Positions 45,372 to 57,522 are shown, counted from the first letter of the stretch. The stretch is DNA of 64,000 nucleotides from an uncultured Pelagibacteraceae bacterium (GCA_902581795.1 CACHPL010000001.1:372001-436000); one strand, 5' to 3'. Made by a program: numbers and translations. Notes: a model not told the origin generated them from the sequence alone.

Positions 45372-46113
45372 AAGTAAAGATTACCAAAAATATTACAGGC
45401 AGCTGATACTCAAAAAAATAGGTATTTCAGGTCAGAAAAAAATAATTAATTCAAAAGTTTTAGTTATTGGAGCTGGTGGTCTTGGTTGTCCATTAATTTT
45501 GTATTTAGCATACTCAGGTGTCGGAAATCTAGGCATAGTTGATCATGATAAAGTAGAAATATCAAACTTAAGCAGACAGGTACTTTATACTCGACAGGAT
45601 ATTGGAAAATTTAAAACTTCAGTCTCTAAGAAAGCAGCTAAAAAAATTAATAAAAAAATAAATATAAATATTTTTACTGAAAAAATAAATAATAAAAATA
45701 TTAAAAAGATTGCAAAAAATTACCAAATAATTTGTGATGGAACTGATAACTTTAAATCTAGATTTATAATAAATGATTATTGTCTTAAAAATAAAAAAAT
45801 ATTAATCTCATCTGCAATTAATAAGTTTGATGGGCAGCTTTATACTTTCAATTTTAAAAAAAAATCTCCTTGTTTTAGATGTTTTGTTCCGGAGATCCCT
45901 GGTCAAGAAATCAATTGTGAAACAGATGGAATAATGACAACTCTAGCTGGAATAGCAGGTTCCTTACAGGCTAATGAAGTAATTAAATCTATTTTAAATA
46001 TTAAAAGTAAATTCAAAGGAAATATAATGATATTTAATGCTCTTAATACAAATTTTAGATGGGTAAAACTTTTAAAAGATCCAAATTGTAAAAATAATCA
46101 TCTTCATGAGTAA
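45352..46113 (+). CDS. E1-like adenylyltransferase, MoeB/ThiF/HesA family
   Basis: About 253 residues from the ATG at 45352, overlapping coaBC by 20 bases; the longer frame begins with TTG. ATP-binding VLVIGAGGLGCPLILYLAYSGVGNLGIVDHDKVE and NLSRQ match MoeB/ThiF. The nucleophile Cys is in INCETDGIMTT. The first zinc motif CFRC is kept, but the second reads CKNNH, with His where the second Cys is normal. No rhodanese domain. It adenylates the C-terminal Gly of a sulfur-carrier protein (MoaD or ThiS); which one is unclear. Confidence 0.88.
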   Translation: MRKASIESKDYQKYYRQLILKKIGISGQKKIINSKVLVIGAGGLGCPLILYLAYSGVGNLGIVDHDKVEISNLSRQVLYTRQDIGKFKTSVSKKAAKKINKKININIFTEKINNKNIKKIAKNYQIICDGTDNFKSRFIINDYCLKNKKILISSAINKFDGQLYTFNFKKKSPCFRCFVPEIPGQEINCETDGIMTTLAGIAGSLQANEVIKSILNIKSKFKGNIMIFNALNTNFRWVKLLKDPNCKNNHLHE

Positions 46114-46552
46114 AATCGTAATTTTTTTTTGTTTTATAATTATTTTAATTAGCAATTCCTACTCACAAGAAGAGTATTATTTGACTCTCAGAAATAATGA
46201 AGTAAATCTTAGGCAAGGCCCTTCATTTGAGCACCCTATTAAGTTAGTTTATAAAAAAAAGTTTTTACCAGTATTGGTAAAAGATAAATCAGATAATTTT
46301 AGAAAAATTATAGACCATGAAAATAATTCAGGTTGGATACATATATCTCAGCTATCAAAAAAAAAGGCTGCTATAAATAATTACAAAAATTCTGTAATAT
46401 TTAAAAGCCCGTCCTTTTATTCAAAACCATTAGCTTTACTTGAAATCGGAAGATTGTGTTTAATTAAAAAGTGCAAAAATGATTGGTGTAAAATTAAAAC
46501 AGGAGAGTATTCTGGCTGGATAGAAAAGAAAAATTTAAAGGGAAGATTATAA
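46106..46552 (+). CDS. Exported SH3-domain protein (two bacterial SH3 repeats)
   Basis: 148 residues. Signal peptide about 1-20 (ending NSYSQ). Two SH3-like repeats: LRNNEVNLRQGPSFEHPI with NSGWIHISQL (about 27-90), and ALLEIGRLCLIKKCKNDWCKIKTGEYSGWIEKKNLKG (about 107-148). The pattern VNLRxGPS, then GWIxxxxL is the SH3_4/DUF1058 signature. Probably a periplasmic envelope or peptidoglycan-associated role, not known precisely. The start overlaps the previous gene by 8 bases. Confidence 0.82.
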   Translation: MSKIVIFFCFIIILISNSYSQEEYYLTLRNNEVNLRQGPSFEHPIKLVYKKKFLPVLVKDKSDNFRKIIDHENNSGWIHISQLSKKKAAINNYKNSVIFKSPSFYSKPLALLEIGRLCLIKKCKNDWCKIKTGEYSGWIEKKNLKGRL

Positions 46553-46554
46553 TA

Positions 46555-46803
46555 TTATCTTCTTTTTGAAACTTTAGAAGCCCAAAACTTATCTAAAAGA
46601 AAATACCATACAGAATTTGCCAAAGGTTCAACTATTGCATCTGTTAACGCTATATAGAAAGAAACGTTAGCAACTAACATTAATACAGTAATCGCAATTA
46701 TAAAGTGACCAATTGTGTAAATAATTGTTCTTAATATCGATCCTTTATTCGATTGGTATACTTTTTTTGATGCGTTAAATATTCCAGATGTCAGTTCTGT
46801 CAT
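46555..46803 (-). CDS. DUF2061 small membrane protein
   Basis: 82 residues, two membrane helices (about 25-45 and 50-68). SILRTIIYTIGHFIIAITV and DAIVEPLANSVWYFLLDKFW match the DUF2061 pattern (a conserved R-T and E-x-x-x-K/N-x-x-x-Y-F-L-x-D/E-R/K-x-W arrangement). Function unknown. It begins 1 base after katG, so it is probably expressed with it. Confidence 0.83.
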   Translation of the reverse strand: MTELTSGIFNASKKVYQSNKGSILRTIIYTIGHFIIAITVLMLVANVSFYIALTDAIVEPLANSVWYFLLDKFWASKVSKRR

Positions 46804-46804
46804 T

Positions 46805-49015
<2,211 letters not shown>

Positions 49016-49034
49016 TATAGCAAGAAATTTTTTT

Positions 49035-49460
49035 TTATTGATTATTATTTTCTAATCTTATTACAACTTCAACGTTTTTTATTTTCTTGCCTTTTGGGGC
49101 ATCTGGAAGTTTATGAAAGGTAATTTTGTCGCTCTTAATATCAATCACTTTTCCATTATCGAAGAAATGATGGTGTGATGTGATATTAGTGTCATAATAT
49201 GAGGTATTATTTTCTAGTGAAAATTCTTTAAGATGACCTGCGCTTTTTAGTGCGTGAACGGTATTATAAAAAGTTGCTGTAGAAATTTTTTTTGATCTTT
49301 TTAAATTCATTGAGTTTTTTAGTTCCTCAACAGTAAAATGAAATGTTTTTTTTCTGTTAAAGAGAAATTTGCTAATTTCTACTCTTTGTTTTGTTGGTCT
49401 AAGACCTGAAGATCTGAGTTTATCTATAAAAATCTTGTTTTTATTGTTCATTTTTTCCAT
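49035..49460 (-). CDS. irr: Fur-family regulator, Irr type
   Basis: 141 residues. Winged helix at about 8-80: LRSSGLRPTKQRVEISKFLF and STATFYNTVHALKSAGHLKEF. YYDTNITSHHHFFD carries the HHH cluster and the metal-site region of Irr proteins, and the C-terminus KNVEVVIRL matches Irr. The N-terminal haem regulatory Cys-Pro motif of Bradyrhizobium Irr is absent, as in many relatives. Irr controls haem, iron and peroxide genes. It is divergent from fabA with 73 bases between, the usual irr/fabA arrangement, and lies upstream of katG. Confidence 0.9.
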   Translation of the reverse strand: MEKMNNKNKIFIDKLRSSGLRPTKQRVEISKFLFNRKKTFHFTVEELKNSMNLKRSKKISTATFYNTVHALKSAGHLKEFSLENNTSYYDTNITSHHHFFDNGKVIDIKSDKITFHKLPDAPKGKKIKNVEVVIRLENNNQ

Positions 49461-49464
49461 TAAC

Positions 49465-49493
49465 TTACTGTATAATTAATTTCAATTTTATAT
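49465..49493 (+). promoter_or_regulatory. Candidate promoter for fabA-fabB-fabI
   Basis: TTACTG (49465-49470, 3-4/6 to -35) and TTATAT (49488-49493, 4/6 to -10) with a 17-base spacer, about 40 bases before the fabA ATG. The only clear plus-strand candidate in the irr-fabA spacer. Weak because the spacer is almost all A/T. Confidence 0.35.
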
Positions 49494-49533
49494 ATGATAT
49501 TGCTAAAAACTCAAGCAATTGTTAGCTTTTAAA

Positions 49534-50037
49534 ATGAAACAAAAAAACAATTACAACTATAATGAGTTAATTGAGTGTGCAAATGGAAATCTTTTCGGTG
49601 AAGGAAATGCCCGTTTGCCGTCGCCACCAATGTTAATGTTTGATAGAATTACATTAATTAAATCAGGGGAAGGAAAATTTAAAAAAGGTACTGTAAAAGC
49701 CGAACTAGATATCAAGGATAATATGTGGTTTTTTGATTGTCACTTTAAAAGCGATCCTGTAATGCCAGGATGCCTTGGATTAGATGCAATGTGGCAACTA
49801 GTCGGATTTTATTTGGGATGGATTGGGGAGCCAGGGAAAGGACGTGCTTTAGGCGTAAATTCTGTTAGATTCACTGGTGAAGTTCTTAAAAAAGTCAAAA
49901 TGGCAACATACGAAGTTGATATGAAAAAAGTTTTAAAAACTGACGGCGGGACGGTTGGTTTTGCTGATGGAATTCTTAAAGCAGATGGAAAACAAATATA
50001 TTCTGCTGAAAATTTAAAAGTTGGAGTTTATAAATAA
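49534..50037 (+). CDS. fabA: 3-hydroxydecanoyl-ACP dehydratase/isomerase
   Basis: About 167 residues from the ATG at 49534; an in-frame TTG 15 bases upstream is less likely. Introduces the cis double bond at C10 for unsaturated fatty acid synthesis. LPSPPMLMFDRI at the start; active-site His in DCHFKSDPVMPGCLGLDAMWQL; Asp in the later ADGILKADG region. First gene of fabA-fabB-fabI; the stop and the fabB start overlap as TAATG. The unsaturated chains are the substrate of Cfa, also in this window. Confidence 0.94.
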   Translation: MKQKNNYNYNELIECANGNLFGEGNARLPSPPMLMFDRITLIKSGEGKFKKGTVKAELDIKDNMWFFDCHFKSDPVMPGCLGLDAMWQLVGFYLGWIGEPGKGRALGVNSVRFTGEVLKKVKMATYEVDMKKVLKTDGGTVGFADGILKADGKQIYSAENLKVGVYK

Positions 50038-51248
50038 TGAAAAGAGTCGTTGTTACAGGAATTGGGGTAGTATCTTGTTTAGGGAATAATCAAAAGGAAG
50101 TTTACGACTCACTTGTAAATACTAAATCTGGTATTTCTTTTGCAGAAGAATATAAAGAACACAATTTAAAAAGCAATGTCCACGGAAGACCAAACATAAA
50201 GCTTGAAGATCATGTTGACAGAAAAGCTCTTAGATTTATGGGCAATGGATCTGCTTACAACTACGTTGCCATGAAAGAGGCTATCCTGGATTCAGGTTTA
50301 AAAGAGAATGATGTAAGCAACGTTTCTACAGGAATGGTTATGGGATCTGGTGGACCTTCAATTGAAAATGTTATTTTAGCAGCCGACAAAACACGGGAAA
50401 AAAATCCAAAAAAAATGGGTCCATTCATTGTTCCTAGAACTATGGCAAGTACAGCTTCAGCAACTTTAGCAGTTCCTTTTAAAATAAAAGGAGTAAATTA
50501 TACAATAAGTTCTGCATGCGCTACTAGTGGACACTGCATAGGTAACGCTATGGAGCTTATACAATTTGGAAAACAAAAAATTATTTTTGCAGGTGGCAGC
50601 GATGAAATACACTTCGCAATGACGGCAATGTTTGATGCTATGACAGCGCTTTCCTCAAAATATAATGACAACCCACAAAAAGCCTCTAGACCATACGATA
50701 AAACAAGAGATGGATTTGTAATTGCTGGGGGAGCGGGAGTTTTGGTTTTGGAAGAAATGGAGTACGCAAAGTCAAGAGGAGCAAAAATTTATGCCGAGTT
50801 AACAGGATACGGCGCTACTTCTGACGGTTTTGATATGGTTGCACCTTCTGGAGAAGGAGCTACTAGATGTATGAATATAGCATTAAAAACAACTCGAAAT
50901 AAAATCGATTACATTAATGCTCATGGAACCTCAACGCCTGTGGGTGATATAACCGAATTAAAAGCTATCCGAGGAGCTTTTAAAGATAAAATTCCAAAGA
51001 TCAGCTCAACAAAATCACTTTCTGGCCATCCACTTGGTGCTGCTTCAGTACATGAAGCAATTTATTCATTGATAATGATGAAAAATAATTTTATTGCCGC
51101 TTCTGCAAATGTAAATGAAATGGATGACGAAGCAAAAAATTTTCCAATAGTAACAAAAATTGAAAAAGATGTAACGCTTAATGCCGTAATGTCTAATAGT
51201 TTTGGTTTTGGTGGAACCAATGCTACTTTAATTTTTGAAAAGGTTTAA
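50037..51248 (+). CDS. fabB: 3-oxoacyl-ACP synthase I
   Basis: 403 residues. Condensing enzyme needed to elongate the unsaturated intermediate made by FabA. Cys-His-His triad: SSACATSGHCIGNAMEL (Cys about 162), NAHGTSTPVGD and SGHPLGAASVHE. Starts one base inside the fabA stop. Normal length. Confidence 0.95.
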   Translation: MKRVVVTGIGVVSCLGNNQKEVYDSLVNTKSGISFAEEYKEHNLKSNVHGRPNIKLEDHVDRKALRFMGNGSAYNYVAMKEAILDSGLKENDVSNVSTGMVMGSGGPSIENVILAADKTREKNPKKMGPFIVPRTMASTASATLAVPFKIKGVNYTISSACATSGHCIGNAMELIQFGKQKIIFAGGSDEIHFAMTAMFDAMTALSSKYNDNPQKASRPYDKTRDGFVIAGGAGVLVLEEMEYAKSRGAKIYAELTGYGATSDGFDMVAPSGEGATRCMNIALKTTRNKIDYINAHGTSTPVGDITELKAIRGAFKDKIPKISSTKSLSGHPLGAASVHEAIYSLIMMKNNFIAASANVNEMDDEAKNFPIVTKIEKDVTLNAVMSNSFGFGGTNATLIFEKV

Positions 51249-51250
51249 TA

Positions 51251-52036
51251 ATGAGTTTAGTTAAAGGCAAAAAAGGTCTTATAATGGGCGTGGCTAACGA
51301 TAGGTCTATAGCCTGGGGTATAGCTAAAAAGCTTTCAGAAAACGGAGCGGAATTAGCTTTTACCTATTTAGGGGATGCTCTAAAAAAGAGAGTTACTCCT
51401 CTTGCGGAGTCTTTAAATTCCAAATTTCTTTTAAATTGTAACGTAGAAAATAAAAATGACATTGTAAAAACTTTTCAAGATATTAAAAGTAAATGGGGCC
51501 AAATTGATTTTGTAGTGCATGCAATTGCATTTTCTGATAGAGCAGAATTATCAGGTGAGTACATAAATACTTCTAGGGAAAACTTTGCAAAAAGTATGTT
51601 GGTCTCTTGTTTTTCGTTTACTGAAATAGCAAAAGAAGCTTCAAAAATAATGAAAAGTGGTTCCAGTATGTTAACTTTAACTTACGAATCTACTAAAGTA
51701 GTGCCTAATTATAATGTCATGGGAGTATGTAAGGCAGCGCTAGAATCTAGTGTAAAATATATAGCTAGAGATTTAGGTTCAAAAGGAATAAGGGTGAATG
51801 CTATAAGCGCTGGACCAATTAAAACTTTGGCCGCTTCAGCTATTGGTGATGCAAAATTTTTATATAAATGGAGTGCAGACCATTCAATGTTAAAAAGAAA
51901 CGTTGATATAGATGATGTAGGCAAATCCGCTTTATATTTGTTAAGTGATCTTTCAGGTGGCGTTACAGGTGAAATTCATTATGTGGATGGCGGATATAAT
52001 AAAATAGGCATGCCTGATCCTAAAAATATGGTTTGA
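51251..52036 (+). CDS. fabI: Enoyl-ACP reductase (NADH)
   Basis: 261 residues. SDR-type enoyl reductase for the last step of chain elongation. GVANDRSIAWGIAKKL is the FabI nucleotide-binding opening; the catalytic pair is in TYESTKVVPNYNVMGVCKAALES (two Tyr and Lys). VHYVDGGYNKIGM-like end is present as EIHYVDGGYNKIGMP. 2 bases after fabB. The window thus gives the complete irr, fabA, fabB, fabI block known in Alphaproteobacteria. Confidence 0.95.
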   Translation: MSLVKGKKGLIMGVANDRSIAWGIAKKLSENGAELAFTYLGDALKKRVTPLAESLNSKFLLNCNVENKNDIVKTFQDIKSKWGQIDFVVHAIAFSDRAELSGEYINTSRENFAKSMLVSCFSFTEIAKEASKIMKSGSSMLTLTYESTKVVPNYNVMGVCKAALESSVKYIARDLGSKGIRVNAISAGPIKTLAASAIGDAKFLYKWSADHSMLKRNVDIDDVGKSALYLLSDLSGGVTGEIHYVDGGYNKIGMPDPKNMV

Positions 52037-52119
52037 TTTGCAAAATTTGCATGACTAGTTGTCACGCATAACATCTATAAATTAATCTATAAAATTAAAA
52101 AATTCTTAAGGAAAATTAG

Positions 52120-52638
52120 ATGAAAAATTTTAAAAGAGTTGTAAGAGATAAATTTGATAATTTTTTTGATTGGGTCAAGGGGGCTAAGTTAATTGAACTA
52201 GATACCTGTGATATAAACGAGGATCCTATAAGACCCGAGCTTGACGTTAAGTTTAGAACTAGTTATGGACGAAAAATTTATGGAGTAAAATATAAAAATG
52301 AAATATGTGCTATAATGTGTTTTGGTTTTACAAATGAGATACCTAAAACTATTCATGAATTTGACTTGATGACGAGAGATGCGTATTTACAAAGTTCGTC
52401 ACGGAGAAACCAAAATGTTGGTAAAATAGCCATTGCTTATACGGTGTGGTCAAAAAAGAAGGGTGGTGGAAAATTAATAGTTAAAGAAGTATTTAAGACA
52501 ATTAGGAAATCAAGTCATTTGAATAGACTTATTACATTGTCTCCTTTGACAGATATGGCTAGAAATTTTCATATTAGGAATGGAGCAAAAGAACTATCGG
52601 TAAATGATGAAACTCAAAATTTTGAATATAAACTTTAA
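52120..52638 (+). CDS. Uncharacterised protein, possible GNAT acyltransferase fold
   Basis: 172 residues; I do not recognise a named family. It has mixed alpha/beta character, no signal peptide or membrane segment. [18 protein letters not shown] could be the central beta strands; [26 protein letters not shown] has a GGGK turn before a helix like an acetyl-CoA pyrophosphate loop; [23 protein letters not shown] resembles the last GNAT strand and helix (FHIRNGA). This is weak evidence. It follows fabI by 83 bases and shares a TTAA with the pnp stop. Confidence 0.7.
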   Translation: MKNFKRVVRDKFDNFFDWVKGAKLIELDTCDINEDPIRPELDVKFRTSYGRKIYGVKYKNEICAIMCFGFTNEIPKTIHEFDLMTRDAYLQSSSRRNQNVGKIAIAYTVWSKKKGGGKLIVKEVFKTIRKSSHLNRLITLSPLTDMARNFHIRNGAKELSVNDETQNFEYKL

Positions 52639-54704
52639 ACTGCTTCTTTTATAGAAAGCTTTACTTTCCCTCTGTCAAATCCAATTACCTTGACAGAAAC
52701 TTCGTCACCTTCTTTAACAACATCTGTAACTTTTTGCACTCTTTTGGCAGCTAGCTGTGAAATGTGAACCAAACCATCCTGTTTGCCCAAAAAGTTAACG
52801 AAAGCTCCAAATTCCATTATCTTGACAACCTTGCCTTTGTAGGTTTTTCCCATCTCTGGTTTAGCTACAAGTTCATTAATCATTTGAACTGCAATCTTTC
52901 TTGTTTCTTCATTGGCTGCTGCAACAGTGACTTCTCCTGTGTCTTTAACATCAACCTTTGCACCCGATTTTTCAACTATCTCCCTTATGGTAGCGCCACC
53001 TTTTCCTATAACAGTGGCTATATCTTTTTTATCAACTTTTATAGTTTCCATTTTTGGAGTATGTTTTCCAACTTCTTTTCTAGAAGATTTAAGTGTCTTA
53101 TTCATTTCATTTAAAATATGAACTCTACCCTCTTTTGCTTGAGCTAAAGCCTTCTCCATGATTTCAAAGGTGATCCCTGTAATTTTTATGTCCATTTGAA
53201 GAGAGGTAATTCCATCTTTAGTTCCAGCAACTTTAAAATCCATATCTCCTAAATGATCTTCATCACCCAAAATATCTGATAAAATAGAAAATTTATCCTT
53301 TTCTTTTATTAAACCCATTGCTATTCCAGCAACAGGTTCAGCTATAGGAACGGCAGCATCCATTAGGGCTAAAGAAGAACCACAAACTGTCGCCATGGAA
53401 GATGATCCGTTTGACTCTGTAATCTCAGACACTATTCTTAATGTGTAAGGAAAATTATCTTTTTTAGGGAGAGATGAGTTTAAAGCTCTCCAAGCTAATT
53501 TTCCATGTCCAACTTCTCTCCTGCCTGTTCCAATTCTACCAGTTTCACCAACAGAGAAAGGTGGAAAATTATAATGTAACATGAATCTCTCTCTTCTTAA
53601 ACCCTCTAAACTTTCAATTCTCTGCTCATCATCTGAAGTTCCAAGAGTTGTTGTAACCAAAGCCTGGGTTTCCCCTCTTGTAAATAAAGCAGACCCATGA
53701 ACTCTTGGCAAAATACCAACCTCGCATTTTATAGGTCTTACATCCGACAAACCTCTTCCATCAATTCTCTTTTTGCTTTTTAAAATTCTAGTTCTAACAA
53801 TATTTTTTTCTAGATTTTTTAGTTGTAACATAACCTCATGTTCTAAAAGATCTTCGTCATTTTCGAATAAAGCCTTACATTTTTCTCCCGCTAAACTAAT
53901 TAATTCAGACCTAGTTTTTTTGTCTTTTTCCGAAAATGCTTTTTCAAGATCCTTTGTAAGTTCTTTTTCTATTTTTTTTGATACTTTAGTAAAATCTTTC
54001 TTTTCAATTTTCCAAGACTCTTTGGAGCATTTCTTAACCAACTTTTCTATACCTTTTATTACTGAAATAAAGTTTTCATGACCAAATTTAACAGCTTCCA
54101 ACATTTCTTTCTCTGTCAAACCTGAGGCTTCAGACTCTACCATTAACACAGCATCTTTTGTGCCTGCTACTACCAAATCTAATTTTGAATTTTCTAATTC
54201 TTTTTTAGTTGGATTTAAAACGCATTTACCACCAACAAAACCAACTCTGGATGCTGCGACAGGGGCTTTAAAAGGTAACCCTGAAATTGACAATGCTGCT
54301 GAAGATGCAATTATAGATAATATGTCTGCTTCATTTTCGTTGTCGTATGATAGTACAGTAGGCAAAACCTGAACTTCATTTCTAAAATCCTCAGGAAATA
54401 AAGGTCTAATAGGTCTATCAATTAATCTAGATATCAAAGTTTCTGATTCAGTTGGTCTAGCTTCTCTTTTAAAGTAACCTCCTGGAATTTTACCTGCAGA
54501 ATAATATTTTTCTTGATAGTTTACTGAAAGCGGAAAATAATCTGTTTCAGGATTTACTTTTTTAGCTCCTACAACTGTTGCAATAACAACTGTTTCTCCC
54601 CAAGTAGCAATTATAGCTCCGTCAGCTTGTCGAGCAACTTTTCCTGTTTCTAAAGTTAGTTTTTTTCCACCAAAATCTATTTCTTCTTTGAATTGTTTAA
54701 ACAT
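52635..54704 (-). CDS. pnp: Polyribonucleotide nucleotidyltransferase (PNPase)
   Basis: 689 residues. Two RNase PH domains (about 1-210 and 310-540; [43 protein letters not shown]-like catalytic region in [10 protein letters not shown]), then KH ([12 protein letters not shown]) and S1 ([28 protein letters not shown]). Phosphorolytic 3'-5' RNA decay. 0 bases after rpsO, the usual rpsO-pnp pairing. Confidence 0.95.
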   Translation of the reverse strand: MFKQFKEEIDFGGKKLTLETGKVARQADGAIIATWGETVVIATVVGAKKVNPETDYFPLSVNYQEKYYSAGKIPGGYFKREARPTESETLISRLIDRPIRPLFPEDFRNEVQVLPTVLSYDNENEADILSIIASSAALSISGLPFKAPVAASRVGFVGGKCVLNPTKKELENSKLDLVVAGTKDAVLMVESEASGLTEKEMLEAVKFGHENFISVIKGIEKLVKKCSKESWKIEKKDFTKVSKKIEKELTKDLEKAFSEKDKKTRSELISLAGEKCKALFENDEDLLEHEVMLQLKNLEKNIVRTRILKSKKRIDGRGLSDVRPIKCEVGILPRVHGSALFTRGETQALVTTTLGTSDDEQRIESLEGLRRERFMLHYNFPPFSVGETGRIGTGRREVGHGKLAWRALNSSLPKKDNFPYTLRIVSEITESNGSSSMATVCGSSLALMDAAVPIAEPVAGIAMGLIKEKDKFSILSDILGDEDHLGDMDFKVAGTKDGITSLQMDIKITGITFEIMEKALAQAKEGRVHILNEMNKTLKSSRKEVGKHTPKMETIKVDKKDIATVIGKGGATIREIVEKSGAKVDVKDTGEVTVAAANEETRKIAVQMINELVAKPEMGKTYKGKVVKIMEFGAFVNFLGKQDGLVHISQLAAKRVQKVTDVVKEGDEVSVKVIGFDRGKVKLSIKEAV

Positions 54705-54962
54705 CTATTTTCTTAAATCAAGTTTTTTTAAAATATCTTTATAAAGTTCTGGATTATTTTTACTTAAATAATTTAACAATCTTTTTCTTCGATTAACTGA
54801 CTGGGTTAATCCTCTAGAAGAATGTTTGTCTTTTTTAAATTTCTTAAAGTGTTCAGATAATTTACTTATTTTTTCACTTAAAAGCCCTATTTGAACAACC
54901 GCAGATCCAACGTCATTCTTATGCATAGCTAAAGATTTTATTATATCTCTTTTTGATTTCAT
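54705..54962 (-). CDS. rpsO: 30S ribosomal protein S15
   Basis: 85 residues, close to the usual 89. Four-helix protein binding 16S rRNA: DVGSAVVQIGLLSEKISKLSEHFKKFKKDKHSSRGL (with HxxDxxSRRGL-like motif HSSRGL) and RRKRLLNYLSKNNPELY. It starts directly at the end of rbfA; truB is not between them. Confidence 0.93.
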   Translation of the reverse strand: MKSKRDIIKSLAMHKNDVGSAVVQIGLLSEKISKLSEHFKKFKKDKHSSRGLTQSVNRRKRLLNYLSKNNPELYKDILKKLDLRK

Positions 54963-55334
54963 TTACTTTCTATTTTCCTTTATTAATCTTTCAATTCTCT
55001 CAGCATAATCAAATGATTTGTCACCGACAAAATATAATCTTGGAAGAAATTTAATATCTAACTTCTTTGATAATGCCTTTCTAACAAGATAGGAAAACTC
55101 GGTCAAGATATTTACTGTCTTTTCTATTTCTTTTCCACCCAAAGGAATAACGTATGCTCTTGCAGATTTTAAATCTGAGCTCATTTTAACTTCCGTTATA
55201 GTAACCAACTTAGTGTTAAGGGATGGAATTTTAGCCTCATTTTTTAAAAAAATTTGTCCAAGATTTTGCTTAACAAGTTCGCCTACTCTTAATTGTCGTT
55301 GATTGTATGTTCCATGAAATGAATTTCTAGTCAT
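54963..55334 (-). CDS. rbfA: Ribosome-binding factor A
   Basis: 123 residues. Assists 30S maturation at the 5' end of 16S rRNA. RQLRVGELVKQNLGQIF, ITEVKMSSDLKSARAYVIPLGG and LPRLYFVGDKSFDYAERIE fit the KH-like RbfA fold. Overlaps the infB stop by 8 bases. Confidence 0.92.
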   Translation of the reverse strand: MTRNSFHGTYNQRQLRVGELVKQNLGQIFLKNEAKIPSLNTKLVTITEVKMSSDLKSARAYVIPLGGKEIEKTVNILTEFSYLVRKALSKKLDIKFLPRLYFVGDKSFDYAERIERLIKENRK

Positions 55335-57522
55335 TTATACCTCTTTTTATCATATCCACTCTATAAGACTCAATTATGTCCCTCTCCTTGAAGTCAACAA
55401 AGTTTTTAAATGATATTCCGCATTCAAGTCCGCTTTTAACGTCCTTAACTTGATTTTTTTCTCTAAAAATACTTAATATATTTCCATCATAAATAACGCT
55501 TCCATCTCGAATTATTCTTGCTTTAGAGTTATTTTTAATTTCTCCCTCTGTAACTTTAGAGCCTGCAACCTTCCCTGATTTAGAGAGTTTAAAAATTTTC
55601 AGAATTTCAGCTACCCCTTCAACATTTTCTTTTCTTTCAGGCTCCAACAGTCCAGATAGAGATTTTTCAATAAATTCTATAGCTTGGTAAATTATATTAA
55701 AAAATTCTATTCTAACTTTGTGTTCTGCAGCTGTTTTCTTGGCTTCTTTATTAGGCTTGATATTAAAACCAATAATAATTGCATTTGACGCTGTAGCTAA
55801 AGAGACATCGGTTTCATTAATCATGCCAATATCAGATAATATTATTTTTGGTTTCACCTCAGAATGTTCGATTTTATTTATTGCCGTCTTAAGAGCTTCA
55901 CTAGATCCCTGCACATCAGATTTTAATATTATATTTAGTTCTGTTTTGTTATCTTTACTGTCAAAAAGATTGGCTTTATCCTTTGATATTAAGATTTTAT
56001 TATTCTTCATATCAGTTTTTCTAAAAGCATTAATTTTTTTTGACTCTTCCTCATTATCAACTACAGAAAATTCATCTCCAGCACTCGCAGCTTCGTTCAT
56101 ACCTAAAATTTCTACCGGGCAAGATGGTTCGGCAACATCAATATTTTTTCCATTAAAATCTATCATGGCTCTTATTTTACCAAAAGTATTTCCACAAACA
56201 AAATAATCTCCTTTTTTTAATTCTCCATTTGTAACTAAAATAGTTGCTACCGGACCTTTGCCTTTGTCTATTTTAGCTTCTAAGACTAGTCCTTTCGCAT
56301 TTCCTTCGTTAGCGGCCTTTAAATCCAAAAGCTCAGATTGTAAGATAATGCTCTCTTTAAGTTTTTCTAAATTTGTTTTCTTCTTTGCAGAAACCTCTAC
56401 AAACAAAGTGTCTCCACTTAAGCTTTCAGCTATCAATTCATATCTCATTAAATCATTTTTTATTTTTTCAATATTTGAATTTGGCAAATCACATTTATTT
56501 ATTGCAACAATTATTGGAACATTTGCAGCTTTAGCGTGTTGAATTGCTTCTACAGTTTGTGGCTTCACTCCATCGTCCGCTGCAACAACTAAAACAACTA
56601 TATCTGTTACTTTAGCTCCTCTAGCTCTCATTTGAGTAAAAGCAGCATGGCCTGGGGTATCAATGAAAGTAATCAATCTTTTATCATTAGTAACAACTTG
56701 GTAAGCACCAATATGTTGGGTAATCCCTCCATGTTCACTAGATACGACATTAGTACTTCTTAAGGAGTCCAACAAAGAAGTTTTTCCGTGGTCCACATGG
56801 CCCATTATTGTAACTATAGGAGGTCTTGATTTATAATTTGAAAGATCTAAACTTTCTTTTTTATTTGGTTCTGCAGTTGGCACCTCTTCAATAACTGGTA
56901 TATGCCCAAATTCCTTTACTATATATTCCGCTGTATCTTTATCGATAATGTGATTTATAGTTGCCTTAACTCCCATATTTAATAAGAACTTAATGATATT
57001 AGAAGATTGTTCTGCCATTCTATTTGATAGTTCCTGAATTGTTATTCTGTCAGGAATTTTGACGTCCCTTACAACTTTTTTAAATTCTTTTTTCTGCTCA
57101 TTTGAAGTTAAATTTTTTTTCTCTTTAAGTCTTGCTCGTTTTACAGAGGCTAAGCTTCTTTGTTTAATCTCAAATTCTTCAACATTCATAGCTCTTGAAA
57201 TAGTCATTTTCAGCTCTCTTTTTGAGCGAAAGTCCTTAGATTTATTTGGTGATTTATCTTTGTCAGCATGAATAAATCTTTTTGTAGTCTGCTGTTCAAT
57301 AAATTTTCTATCAAGGTTTCTTTTAGGTTTGTTTTTAGTCTGAGACAAATTTTGTAAAGGTTTATTATATTTGCTTGAATTTTTAAAAGATCCTTTAAAA
57401 GCTGGTTTCTTATCAATAGAGAAAGATTTTTTACCAGTTTGCTTATATGAACTAGAGTCTAATTTTTTCCCAAACGATGTTGAGATTGTTAACGTTTTTT
57501 TTTTATTTTTCTCTTTTTGCAT
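55327..57522 (-). CDS. infB: Translation initiation factor IF-2
   Basis: About 731 residues from the ATG at 57522; an upstream ATG would run into nusA and add 12 unusual residues. A short basic N-terminal region, IF2_N (IPDRITIQELSNRMAEQSSNII), then the GTPase: G1 GHVDHGKTSLLD, G3 DTPGHAAF, G4 NKCDLP. IF-2 C-terminal domains follow. Shorter than many alphaproteobacterial IF-2 proteins because the N-terminal disordered region is reduced. Directly downstream of nusA. Confidence 0.94.
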   Translation of the reverse strand: MQKEKNKKKTLTISTSFGKKLDSSSYKQTGKKSFSIDKKPAFKGSFKNSSKYNKPLQNLSQTKNKPKRNLDRKFIEQQTTKRFIHADKDKSPNKSKDFRSKRELKMTISRAMNVEEFEIKQRSLASVKRARLKEKKNLTSNEQKKEFKKVVRDVKIPDRITIQELSNRMAEQSSNIIKFLLNMGVKATINHIIDKDTAEYIVKEFGHIPVIEEVPTAEPNKKESLDLSNYKSRPPIVTIMGHVDHGKTSLLDSLRSTNVVSSEHGGITQHIGAYQVVTNDKRLITFIDTPGHAAFTQMRARGAKVTDIVVLVVAADDGVKPQTVEAIQHAKAANVPIIVAINKCDLPNSNIEKIKNDLMRYELIAESLSGDTLFVEVSAKKKTNLEKLKESIILQSELLDLKAANEGNAKGLVLEAKIDKGKGPVATILVTNGELKKGDYFVCGNTFGKIRAMIDFNGKNIDVAEPSCPVEILGMNEAASAGDEFSVVDNEEESKKINAFRKTDMKNNKILISKDKANLFDSKDNKTELNIILKSDVQGSSEALKTAINKIEHSEVKPKIILSDIGMINETDVSLATASNAIIIGFNIKPNKEAKKTAAEHKVRIEFFNIIYQAIEFIEKSLSGLLEPERKENVEGVAEILKIFKLSKSGKVAGSKVTEGEIKNNSKARIIRDGSVIYDGNILSIFREKNQVKDVKSGLECGISFKNFVDFKERDIIESYRVDMIKRGIND

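Noticed and set aside
52764-54372. Several plus-strand open frames opposite pnp
   Set aside because: They are antisense to conserved PNPase codons, have no recognisable domains, and show the Phe/Ser-rich composition of shadow frames.
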